Origin: CAYZAW01 sp964476505
GTDB lineage: Bacteria; Bacillota; Clostridia; Christensenellales; CAG-138
Direction: 5' to 3'
Length of the DNA stretch: 13,773 nucleotides
Assembly: GCA_964476505.1 (NCBI GenBank)
Contig: CAYZAW010000051.1
Coordinates: 1-13,773, forward strand
Positions 1 to 6,039 of this stretch are shown piece by piece. The notes under the pieces are model-generated. The model was not told where the DNA came from, did not search any database, and saw only the letters and a list, made by a program, of their open reading frames with translations. The position numbers and the translations under genes were made by a program. Position 1 is the first letter of the stretch. The number at the start of each line of letters is the position of its first letter.

Positions 1-808
1 TGTCCGGATGGAGCGTTCTGCCCGTGCCGCCGCCGGAGGCTACGGAGAAGTATTTTTTGCCGTTTTCCACGCACCATTTTTTATAGGTGCCGGCCACGGG
101 ATGCTGGAAGCGGGTGGGGTTGGTGGAGTTGCCGGTGATGGAAACGTCCACGTTCTCATGGCGCATGATAGCCACGCCCTCGTTCACATCGTCTGCACCG
201 TAGCAGCGTACCTTGGCGCGGTCGCCATCGGAGAAGGCTTTGGTGGAAACCACGTTCAGCTCCCCCGTGTACTGGTTGTAATCCGTCTCGCAGAAGGTAA
301 AGCCGTTGATGCGGGAGATCACGTAAGCCGCGTCTTTGCCGAGGCCGTTTAAGATAACCTGTAGGGGCTGCTTACGCACCTTATTAGCGGTTTTTGCAAT
401 GCCGATGGCACCTTCCGCTGCGGCAAAGCTCTCATGGCCTGCCAAGAATGCGAAGCACTTGGTCTCCTCGCGAAGCAGCATGGCGGCTAAGTTGCCGTGG
501 CCCAAGCCAACCTTGCGCTGATCGGCAACGGAGCCGGGGATGCAGAAGCTCTGCAAACCGAGGCCGATGGCTTCTGCCGCCTCTGCGGCAGTTTTGCAGC
601 CCTTTTTGATGGCGATGGCAGCGCCAACGGTGTATGCCCAAACTGCGTTCTCAAACGCGATGGGCTGGATGGAGCGCACGATGGCTTCCGGGTCTACGCC
701 ACGGTCATTGCAGACCTTTTTCGCGTCTTCCAAATCCTTGATGCCGTATTCCTTCAGCGCAGCGTTGATCTTCTCGATGCGCCGTTCATATCCTTCAAAC
801 GTTACCAT
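1..808 (-). CDS. GGGtGRT-family protein, 3' end outside window
   Basis: The first 269 residues of a protein that continues beyond the left edge. It ends here in the sequence GGGTGRT at residues 259-265, the signature of the Pfam family named GGGtGRT protein, whose members I recall as roughly 330 residues, so some 60 residues are probably missing. The biochemical function of the family is not known to me. Other conserved-looking stretches are the Gly/Ala-rich blocks around residues 61-90 and 101-140 (GLGHGN, FLAGHESFAAAEGA) and TGNSTNPTRF near 226-234. No signal peptide or membrane segment is visible, so it is probably cytoplasmic. The ATG at 808 is preceded by GGAGGG (815-820, read on the minus strand). 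It lies 12 bases after the stop of the NifU-like gene, so the two are very likely cotranscribed and may work together. Family assignment is strong; role is unknown. Confidence 0.9.
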   Translation of the reverse strand, partial: MVTFEGYERRIEKINAALKEYGIKDLEDAKKVCNDRGVDPEAIVRSIQPIAFENAVWAYTVGAAIAIKKGCKTAAEAAEAIGLGLQSFCIPGSVADQRKVGLGHGNLAAMLLREETKCFAFLAGHESFAAAEGAIGIAKTANKVRKQPLQVILNGLGKDAAYVISRINGFTFCETDYNQYTGELNVVSTKAFSDGDRAKVRCYGADDVNEGVAIMRHENVDVSITGNSTNPTRFQHPVAGTYKKWCVENGKKYFSVASGGGTGRTLHPD

Positions 809-820
809 AGTGTTCCCTCC

Positions 821-1513
821 TTACTGCTTACGCGGGTCGATGACCTTCACGGCGTCCGCGAAGCGGCCATAGGTGCCGATGTTCTTCTCGAAGGCTTCCT
901 TGGGATCCACGCCCTTTTTGATGGCATCCATCATTTTGCCAAGCGATACGAACTGATAACCGATGATCTCGCTGTTCTCGTCCAAGCCGATCTTGAGAAC
1001 ATAGCCCTCGGCCATTTCCAAGTAGCGTGCGCCCTTTAATTTGGTGCCGTACATGGTGCCGATCTGGCTGCGTAAGCCTTTGCCTAAGTCCTCTAAGCCT
1101 GCACCGATGGAAAGGCCGTCCTCAGAGAACGCGCTCTGGCTGCGCCCGTACACGATCTGTAAAAACAGCTCGCGCATGGCGGTGTTGATAGCGTCGCAAA
1201 CGAGGTCGGTGTTGAGCGCTTCCAGAATGGTTTTGCCGGGGAGAATCTCGGCAGCCATAGCGGCGGAGTGCGTCATGCCGCTGCAGCCAAGAGTCTCAAC
1301 CAGCGCCTCTTCGATCACGCCGTTTTTGATGTTGAGCGAGAGCTTGCACGCGCCCTGCTGGGGTGCGCACCAGCCTACACCGTGGGTAAAGCCGGAAATA
1401 TCGCTGATTTGCTTTGCCTTGACCCATTTGCCCTCCTCGGGGATGGGCGCGGGCTCATGGCGTGCGCCTTTTGCCACGCATACCATTTCTTCCACTTCGC
1501 GGGAAACCTGCAT
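821..1513 (-). CDS. NifU/IscU-like iron-sulfur cluster scaffold protein
   Basis: A 230-residue protein whose residues 45-105 match the NifU N-terminal/IscU fold. GACKLSLNIKNGVIEEALVE is followed by LGCSGMTHSAAMAAEILPGK, which parallels the IscU stretch around its first two cluster-ligand cysteines. Candidate ligands are Cys56, Cys77 and Cys106, with an extra Cys49 in GWCAPQQGAC. The usual Asp two residues after the first ligand cysteine seems absent because about four residues (GDVM in IscU) are missing, so cluster handling may differ. The C-terminal 100 residues (from SIGAGLEDLGKG) are not part of classical IscU and look specific to this subfamily. The start at 1513 has a strong AAGGAGGT site at 1521-1528 (minus strand). 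It is first in an operon with the GGGtGRT-family gene. No cysteine desulfurase is adjacent, so a role outside general Isc/Suf assembly is possible. Confidence 0.85.
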   Translation of the reverse strand: MQVSREVEEMVCVAKGARHEPAPIPEEGKWVKAKQISDISGFTHGVGWCAPQQGACKLSLNIKNGVIEEALVETLGCSGMTHSAAMAAEILPGKTILEALNTDLVCDAINTAMRELFLQIVYGRSQSAFSEDGLSIGAGLEDLGKGLRSQIGTMYGTKLKGARYLEMAEGYVLKIGLDENSEIIGYQFVSLGKMMDAIKKGVDPKEAFEKNIGTYGRFADAVKVIDPRKQ

Positions 1514-1646
1514 TGAAAACTACCTCCTTCAACTTTCAAACAAGCAGTACCGGCGGGCTTATACATTGCCCTGCCGCACCGGATTGCCTATTATTTCACG
1601 ATTCGTTTCAGTATACCACGGGGAAAAGCGCCCCGCCACCAGTAAA

Positions 1647-1677
1647 TTAAGAAAAAATCGTGGCAATATGATATAAT
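1647..1677 (+). promoter_or_regulatory. Extended -10 promoter for the small membrane protein
   Basis: A perfect TATAAT at 1672-1677 is preceded by TG at 1669-1670, giving the extended -10 form TGaTATAAT. The best -35 candidate is TTAAGA at 1647-1652, which is weak and 19 bases away, as is common when an extended -10 is present. It lies about 30 bases before the ATG at 1710. Confidence 0.6.
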
Positions 1678-1709
1678 ACATACACATTTTATTGGGAGGC
1701 GAACCCACC

Positions 1710-1988
1710 ATGACGCTGTTTTTATCCGCCTTATGCTCTTTGTTTGCCATCGGCCTTGTGCTGGAGCTGTTATTGAACGGCGGAAGCATATATTACCAAC
1801 TGCCCCAGTTTACCGCAACGCTTTCCGGCATACTGGGCATTGTCATCGCAGGGATGGAATACAAAGGCCGCAAGGGTCAAAAAAAGCGGCGTGCACCGCT
1901 TTTCTTTCTGTTCTTTGCCATATTCGCCGCCATGATCGGTACGCTAGTATGGCTCTATTTTTTGCTGAAGGCCCGGCATGTGATATAG
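1710..1988 (+). CDS. Small three-helix membrane protein of unknown function
   Basis: A 92-residue hydrophobic protein that I do not recognise. Three probable membrane segments are visible: residues 3-22, 34-50 and 63-86. A strongly basic stretch between the second and third (KGRKGQKKRR, 52-61) would be expected on the cytoplasmic side. The ATG at 1710 is chosen over an upstream in-frame TTG at 1692 because GGGAGG lies at 1694-1699, ten bases before it, and the upstream codon would precede that site. A good extended -10 promoter supports real expression. The gene converges on the lipid kinase, with only four bases between stop codons. The coding region contains a hairpin with a run of seven A (1879-1903) that could terminate the opposite transcript. 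Coding status is likely but rests on promoter, ribosome site and hydrophobic pattern only. Confidence 0.65.
   Translation: MTLFLSALCSLFAIGLVLELLLNGGSIYYQLPQFTATLSGILGIVIAGMEYKGRKGQKKRRAPLFFLFFAIFAAMIGTLVWLYFLLKARHVI
1879..1903 (-). terminator. Probable terminator of the lipid kinase transcript, inside the opposing gene
   Basis: AAAAGCGG (1882-1889) and CCGCTTTT (1896-1903) form an 8-bp stem with a 6-base loop. Read on the minus strand, the stem runs into a tract of seven T (1885-1879), the pattern of an intrinsic terminator about 90 bases past the lipid kinase stop. It also encodes the Lys/Arg stretch of the small membrane protein, so chance is possible. Confidence 0.5.
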
Positions 1989-1992
1989 CCGC

Positions 1993-2877
1993 CTACAGCC
2001 CGCATACCATCATAAGCGACGCGGGTACGATGGAAAACGTTACAGGCGTGGTGCCCGTTACCTCGCCGTCCAAGTCCAAGGGAGAGGGCGGGTCGCTTTC
2101 AACGGTAACGGAGCGTGCGGTATAGTGACTGATCTGCTTGATCTTCTGGTGCTCGCCCTTCATAAAGCTTCCGATCAGCTTTACAAAGCCGAAGAAGTTC
2201 ACGCTGTCTACCACGCAAACATCCAACAAGCCGTCTGAAGGGTCGGCTTGGGGGCCAACCTTCATGCCGCCGCCAAAGTGCGTGCCGTTGTTAAAGGTGG
2301 TGATCACGCTGCCCTGCTCGATCACACGCCCATCGTCAAACGTGAGCTTCACCTTACGAGTTTTTAAGTGCGTTACCGCGGAAAACAGCCCCATGCGGTA
2401 TGCGGTTTTTCCGTCGTGATTGGCCTTAAAACGCTCCACCTGCACCAGTACGTCGCAATCAAAGCCAAAGCCGCCCACGTTCATGAAAAACTGCTCTCCT
2501 GCCATGCAGGTGTCCACCGGGCAGGCATCTTTTGTTAAAAGCAACGTAAGCGCCGCTTCAATATCCAAGGGAATGCACAGCGCGCGAATCAAATCGTTGC
2601 CGGTGCCGCAGGGTAATACGCCCATGGGAACGCCGGTATGCACCAAGCCCTCGGCAAGCTCCTTTACCGTGCCGTCGCCGCCTACGGCTACCACGATGCG
2701 TCCGTCGTTTTTCTCTGCGGCGGCGCGGCCTAATTCGGTGGCATGCCCGGGATATTCTGTTTGTTCAAAGGTGTACTCCACGCCCTTTTCGCGAAGGAGT
2801 GCTTCCGCCTTTTCAAAGGCCCGTAAGGATGCGCCGCTGCCGGCGGCAGGGTTTACGATGAAATGCAGCTTTGCCAT
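1993..2877 (-). CDS. YegS/DgkB-family diacylglycerol kinase-like lipid kinase
   Basis: A 294-residue protein of the DAGK catalytic family, which phosphorylates diacylglycerol or related lipids at the inner face of the membrane using ATP. The nucleotide-binding start IVNPAAGSG is at residues 7-15, the GGDGT loop at 66-70 and GTGND at 91-95. The C-terminal half carries GGGMKVGPQADPSDGLLDV (202-220), typical of DgkB/YegS proteins, and DGE at 270-272. Length matches the family (about 290-310). The ATG at 2877 is preferred to an upstream in-frame ATG at 2910 because an AGAGGGGG site sits just before it and the protein then begins MAKLHFIVNP as in relatives. The likely role is recycling diacylglycerol released from phospholipids into phosphatidic acid. 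The exact lipid cannot be told from sequence: DgkB, YegS and sphingosine-kinase-like relatives share these motifs. Confidence 0.88.
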   Translation of the reverse strand: MAKLHFIVNPAAGSGASLRAFEKAEALLREKGVEYTFEQTEYPGHATELGRAAAEKNDGRIVVAVGGDGTVKELAEGLVHTGVPMGVLPCGTGNDLIRALCIPLDIEAALTLLLTKDACPVDTCMAGEQFFMNVGGFGFDCDVLVQVERFKANHDGKTAYRMGLFSAVTHLKTRKVKLTFDDGRVIEQGSVITTFNNGTHFGGGMKVGPQADPSDGLLDVCVVDSVNFFGFVKLIGSFMKGEHQKIKQISHYTARSVTVESDPPSPLDLDGEVTGTTPVTFSIVPASLMMVCGL

Positions 2878-2940
2878 ATTGTTTCCCCCTCTATGACGCT
2901 TCAACATCATTCTTTGTCATTTTAGCGCGAAAACCGCTGT

Positions 2941-2969
2941 TTGTATAGTTAAGAAAGCTTTGCTATAAT
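2941..2969 (+). promoter_or_regulatory. Extended -10 promoter in the intergenic region before dapF
   Basis: A perfect TATAAT at 2964-2969 is preceded by TG at 2961-2962 (extended -10). The -35 candidate TTGTAT at 2941-2946 is poor but at the ideal 17-base distance. It is the only convincing promoter I see upstream of dapF-psuK-psuG. A transcript from it would carry a leader of more than 300 bases holding the hairpin stack. Confidence 0.5.
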
Positions 2970-2995
2970 ATTTAAATCATAAAGGAAACAGATAG

Positions 2996-3070
2996 ATGTG
3001 GGATAAACGTTTCTTTTCCAAGGGGCAAGGGGGAGAATCGAACCCTAAACAGCGGAACTCGGGGTTCTAA
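2996..3070 (+). CDS. Possible 24-residue small ORF (doubtful)
   Basis: An ATG at 2996 opens 24 codons (starting MWDKRFFSKGQGG) and stops at 3068-3070. AAAGGA at 2981-2986 lies nine bases ahead and the extended -10 promoter at 2964-2969 is correctly placed, so promoter, ribosome site, ORF and a following terminator-like hairpin form a complete small unit. Against it, the peptide contains GESNP, which also arises when the complement of a tRNA T-loop is translated, and the DNA here does resemble a tRNA 3' end on the other strand. It could instead be a leader peptide or no gene at all. Confidence 0.2.
   Translation: MWDKRFFSKGQGGESNPKQRNSGF
3022..3045 (-). other. tRNA 3'-end-like fragment
   Basis: Read on the minus strand, 3045-3022 gives GGGTTCGATTCTCCC followed by CCTTGCCCC, which resembles a tRNA T-loop (TTCGATT), the 3' half of a T-stem and the 3' acceptor strand. 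The matching 5' T-stem half is absent (TTTA precedes instead) and no CCA follows, so it is not a functional tRNA. It could be a tRNA remnant, an old attachment site or chance resemblance. Confidence 0.2.
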
Positions 3071-3094
3071 AAACGTATCACTGGTACGTTTTTT
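3069..3094 (+). terminator. Terminator-like hairpin after the small ORF
   Basis: AAAAACGTA (3069-3077) pairs with TACGTTTTT (3085-3093) around a 7-base loop, and the right arm runs into a short T tract. The symmetric A and T runs would let it act in either direction. The stem is AT-rich with only a CGTA core, so it may be a weak terminator or an attenuator for readthrough into dapF. Confidence 0.4.
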
Positions 3095-3283
3095 GCCCTA
3101 ACGGGCACCGAACCCGTAGCAAGAAAGTGCTACGCATTTCTTGCTACCCCCTCAAACGGCCACTACGTGGAGGGGTACGCCGCCTGTGGGCGGGGATTAC
3201 TCTTTATCTCCCGCCGAATATTTTCGGCGGATAAATGGGGTCTGGGGATGTAATCCCCAGCGGGGTTTGGGGCGGAGCCCCAA
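3094..3283. repeat. Stack of intergenic hairpins upstream of dapF
   Basis: About 190 bases are almost entirely inverted repeats. TGCCC/GGGCA is at 3094-3107 and overlaps ACGGG/CCCGT at 3101-3117. An 11-bp perfect stem GTAGCAAGAAA/TTTCTTGCTAC spans 3116-3147, with a smaller TGC-TAC-GCA stem in its loop. TACCCC/GGGGTA spans 3145-3177, enclosing CCAC-TAC-GTGG. CCGCC/GGCGG is at 3180-3193. TTTATC plus CGCCGAA pairs with TTCGGCG plus GATAAA at 3203-3235. CTGGGGAT/ATCCCCAG is at 3242-3260, and TTGGGGC/GCCCCAA at 3267-3283, ending just before the dapF ribosome site. No protein ORF fits. The GGGGC-GGA-GCCCC type resembles dispersed REP-like intergenic repeats of Clostridia, but a structured leader RNA is also possible. 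Confidence 0.7.
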
Positions 3284-3304
3284 GTATGATAAAGGAGACA
3301 TAGC

Positions 3305-4144
3305 ATGGATTTCGTAAAAATGCACGGGTTGGGCAATGATTTTGTATTCATTGACTGTATGCAGGAAACGGCGTATGATTTCAACGCGATTGCGCCGAAG
3401 CTGTGCCACAGACAAACGGGCATAGGAGCGGACGGACTGCTGTTGGCACTGCCCTCCGACACGGCGGATATCCGCATGCGCATCGTGAACAGCGACGGCA
3501 GCGAGGCGGAAATGTGCGGCAACGGCATCCGCGCGTTTTCCAAATATGTATATGAAGCGGGGCTGGTGAACGCCCCCGCCTTTACGGTGGAAACGCTGGC
3601 GGGAATCATGAAGCCCGCACTGGTACTGGAAGGCGGAACGGTCACTGGCGTTTGCGTGGATATGGGCGAACCGGGCTTGGAAGCATCGGATGTTCCCACA
3701 ACGCTTATGCACCGCTGCATTGCGGAGCACATTACCGCGGCAGGCAAGGCGTTTTCGGTCACCAGCGTGCGGCTGGGCGTGCCGCATACCATGGTGCCTG
3801 TAGACGACCCAACGAACTGTGATCTAACGACCTACGGCCCGGCGATCGAGCATCATCCGCTGTTTCCGGAGCGCACCAATGTTAATTTTGTGCGGGTGCT
3901 AGACGATACGCATATCGAAATGCGCACATGGGAACGTGGCTGCGGGCCAACGCTGGCCTGCGGCACGGGCGCTTGCGGCACACTGGTATGCTGCGTATTG
4001 AACGGGCTGACGCGGCGCGAGGCAGACGTGCAAGTGGAACTGGGCACACTGCATATAGAATGGCGCGAAAGCGACAATCACGTGTATATGACGGGTCCCG
4101 CCGCCGTGGCGTTTTGCGGCAGCGTGGATGTGGAGAAGCTGTAA
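3305..4144 (+). CDS. dapF: Diaminopimelate epimerase
   Basis: A 279-residue enzyme interconverting LL- and meso-2,6-diaminopimelate, the last step before lysine formation and the source of the peptidoglycan cross-linking residue; cytoplasmic and cofactor-free. The N-terminal MHGLGNDFV is at residues 6-14. The two catalytic cysteines are Cys71 in MCGNGIR and Cys219 in ACGTGACG, with the companion His161 (GVPH) and Glu210-Arg211 (ERG) also present. Length is normal (about 270-285). The ATG at 3305 follows AAAGGAG at 3291-3297 with a 7-base spacing. It is the first gene of a tight operon, with psuK starting one base after its stop. Presence of dapF fits a meso-diaminopimelate cell wall, consistent with the transpeptidase and M14 peptidase further right. 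No lysine riboswitch is recognisable upstream. Confidence 0.97.
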   Translation: MDFVKMHGLGNDFVFIDCMQETAYDFNAIAPKLCHRQTGIGADGLLLALPSDTADIRMRIVNSDGSEAEMCGNGIRAFSKYVYEAGLVNAPAFTVETLAGIMKPALVLEGGTVTGVCVDMGEPGLEASDVPTTLMHRCIAEHITAAGKAFSVTSVRLGVPHTMVPVDDPTNCDLTTYGPAIEHHPLFPERTNVNFVRVLDDTHIEMRTWERGCGPTLACGTGACGTLVCCVLNGLTRREADVQVELGTLHIEWRESDNHVYMTGPAAVAFCGSVDVEKL

Positions 4145-4145
4145 T

Positions 4146-5063
4146 ATGGAGCAAAAAAGCGCCATCGTGATCGGCGGCATGAATATGGATATCATTGGCA
4201 AGCCGAAGAATGCGCTGCTGCTGCGGGAATCCAACATCGGCAGCATCACGCTTCGTCCCGGCGGCGTGGGAAGAAACATTGCCCACGGGCTGGCGGCGCT
4301 GGGCGTGCCGGTGGAGCTGATTACCCCCTTGGGGCGGGATGCGTTTGCCCCGGCGCTGATCGCAGACTGCGCCAAGGGCGGCGTGGGATTATCCTACGCC
4401 GTGCAAATGGATGCACCATCGGGGGCGTACCTGTGCCTGCATGACGAAGCGGGAGACATGCTTTCCGCCGTGAACGAAATGGCGGCAATGGAGCAGTTTT
4501 TACCCAACTGCCTGCCGCAGTTCGCAGAGGCGCTGCAAGACGCGCCTATGATCGTGCTGGATGCGAACGTACCGGAGGAAATGCTGCTGTCTATCGCTCA
4601 ATGTACTGCCGCGCCCTTGGTATTAGACCCCGTCAGCGCGGTAAAGGCACCAAGAGCCCTGCCCATCCTTCGGCGGCTTTTAGCCATCAAGCCCAACCGC
4701 TATGAGGCGGAGGCGCTTACCGGCATCCCCTGCGAGGATATGGACGGCGTAACGCGAGCGGCAAACTGGCTCTTAGACGCGGGGGTGGAACGAGTGTTCC
4801 TGTCACTTTCGGGGGACGGCGTGTATTATGCGGACGCTTTTGACCATCACGGCGTGGTGCCCGCCTATCATGTACCGCACGACGGTATGGACTGCACCGG
4901 TGCGGGGGACGCTATGACTGCGGCGCTGGTTTACGGGCTGCAAAACGGCGCGTCCACCGAGGACTGCGCAAAGCTGGGCTGTGCGGCGGCGGCGCTGCAA
5001 ACAGCGCAGGGTTTTATGGAAAAACAGCGTGTACTGGAAATTTCGGAACAGGAGAACGGATAA
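4146..5063 (+). CDS. psuK: PfkB-family sugar kinase, probable pseudouridine kinase
   Basis: A 305-residue ribokinase-like (PfkB) kinase. The N-terminal substrate-side signature GGVGRNIA lies at residues 39-46 and the C-terminal ATP/catalytic signature DCTGAGD at 249-255, with Asp255 as the expected catalytic base. NxxE-type KPNRYEAEALTG is at 182-193. The N-terminal GGMNMDIIGKP is typical of pseudouridine kinases and some nucleoside kinases. Substrate is inferred from the neighbour: the next gene is an unmistakable pseudouridine-5'-phosphate glycosidase, which needs pseudouridine 5'-phosphate made by this kinase. The ATG at 4146 is one base after the dapF stop, with GGAG at 4132-4135 inside dapF, so translation is probably coupled. 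An upstream in-frame start within dapF is not needed. By sequence alone it could be another PfkB nucleoside kinase. Confidence 0.88.
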   Translation: MEQKSAIVIGGMNMDIIGKPKNALLLRESNIGSITLRPGGVGRNIAHGLAALGVPVELITPLGRDAFAPALIADCAKGGVGLSYAVQMDAPSGAYLCLHDEAGDMLSAVNEMAAMEQFLPNCLPQFAEALQDAPMIVLDANVPEEMLLSIAQCTAAPLVLDPVSAVKAPRALPILRRLLAIKPNRYEAEALTGIPCEDMDGVTRAANWLLDAGVERVFLSLSGDGVYYADAFDHHGVVPAYHVPHDGMDCTGAGDAMTAALVYGLQNGASTEDCAKLGCAAAALQTAQGFMEKQRVLEISEQENG

Positions 5064-5064
5064 T

Positions 5065-5970
5065 ATGAGCAACTATGTAACGCTATCGCCCGAGGTGGCG
5101 GCGGCGAAGGATGCGGGAACGCCTATCATCGCATTGGAAAGCACCATCATTTCCCACGGCATGCCGTACCCGCAAAATGTACAAACGGCATTGAAATGCC
5201 AAGAGATCGCCAGAACGAACGGCGCAACGCCGGCAACTGTTGCGGTGATCGGCGGTAAGCTGTGCGCGGGACTGACGGACGAGCAGATCGACTATTTGGG
5301 CCGCGAAGGGCAAAAGGTAACAAAGGCCTCCCGGCGCGACCTTCCTATACTGGCCTCCCGCGGTGAAAACGGCGCGACCACCGTTGCTGCCACCATGATC
5401 GTTGCAGCAATGGCGGGCATCAAGGTGTTTGCCACCGGCGGCATCGGCGGAGTACACCGGGGCGCAGAGGTCACGATGGATATTTCTGCGGACTTGGAGG
5501 AGCTGGCAAAAACCCCCGTTGCGGTTATCTGCGCCGGGGCAAAAAGCATACTGGATATTGGCCTCACGCTGGAGTATTTAGAAACCAAGGGCGTGCCCGT
5601 GATAGGCTACGGCACGGATAAAATGCCCGCCTTCTACTGCCCGGACAGCGGCTTTTTTGTGGACTACCGCATGGATACGCCGGAAGAGATCGCGGCTGCG
5701 ATCAACGCACAGCGCAAGCTTGGGTACGAGGGCGGCATGCTCATCACAAACCCCATCCCCAAGGAATACGCCATGGACAAAGCCGTGATAGACGCCGCCA
5801 TCGAAAAAGCGCTGATGATGGCAAAGGCAGAGGGCATCAAGGGCAAAAAAACAACGCCGTTCCTCCTTGCAACGGTGAAGGATCTGACCGGCGGCAACAG
5901 CCTTGCCTCCAATATCGAGCTGGTGTTCAACAATGTTGCGCTGGCTTCCAAGATCGCCGCGGCAATGTAA
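5065..5970 (+). CDS. psuG: Pseudouridine-5'-phosphate glycosidase
   Basis: A 301-residue enzyme that splits pseudouridine 5'-phosphate into uracil and ribose 5-phosphate (reversibly), completing salvage of the modified base released by RNA turnover. It carries ALESTIISHGMPYPQN (residues 23-38), TKASRRDLP (86-94), ATGGIGGVHRGAE (123-135) and CAGAKSILDIG (156-166). Glu25, Lys87 and Lys160 fall at a constant offset of six from the E. coli catalytic residues Glu31, Lys93 and Lys166 as I recall them. Length agrees with the family (about 305). The ATG at 5065 is one base after the psuK stop, with AGGAG at 5050-5054. Last gene of the operon; I see no clear intrinsic terminator between its stop and the leuS promoter only 24 bases on, so some readthrough into the T-box leader is possible. 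Confidence 0.97.
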   Translation: MSNYVTLSPEVAAAKDAGTPIIALESTIISHGMPYPQNVQTALKCQEIARTNGATPATVAVIGGKLCAGLTDEQIDYLGREGQKVTKASRRDLPILASRGENGATTVAATMIVAAMAGIKVFATGGIGGVHRGAEVTMDISADLEELAKTPVAVICAGAKSILDIGLTLEYLETKGVPVIGYGTDKMPAFYCPDSGFFVDYRMDTPEEIAAAINAQRKLGYEGGMLITNPIPKEYAMDKAVIDAAIEKALMMAKAEGIKGKKTTPFLLATVKDLTGGNSLASNIELVFNNVALASKIAAAM

Positions 5971-5993
5971 CGGAACAGATTGCGCAATTTACC

Positions 5994-6021
5994 TTGACTT
6001 TTCGGCGGCGGATGGTAGAAT
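5994..6021 (+). promoter_or_regulatory. leuS promoter
   Basis: TTGACT (5994-5999) and TAGAAT (6016-6021) each match the sigma-70/SigA consensus at five of six positions, with a 16-base spacer. Transcription would start near 6028, just ahead of the T-box leader. A 10-bp palindrome ATTGCGCAAT (5979-5988) lies directly upstream of the -35 box. Confidence 0.75.
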
Positions 6022-6039
6022 AAACGCATCTGTAATAAA

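Noticed and set aside
497..1039. Plus-strand open frame of 180 codons
   Set aside because: Lies antisense to the NifU-like and GGGtGRT genes, which have family motifs and ribosome sites; this frame has neither.
3022..3098. A functional tRNA on the minus strand (about 77 bases, GGGCAA at one end and TTGCCC at the other)
   Set aside because: The T-stem and D-arm do not pair properly, and no CCA or acceptable anticodon arm can be folded.
3094..3283. CRISPR array
   Set aside because: The hairpins differ from one another in sequence and spacing; there is no repeated unit with regular spacers.
2970..3304. Lysine riboswitch upstream of dapF
   Set aside because: The conserved lysine riboswitch core sequences are not present; the region is composed of simple hairpins.
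3163..3792. Minus-strand open frame of 209 codons
   Set aside because: Antisense to dapF and extends into the hairpin stack; dapF has all catalytic residues.
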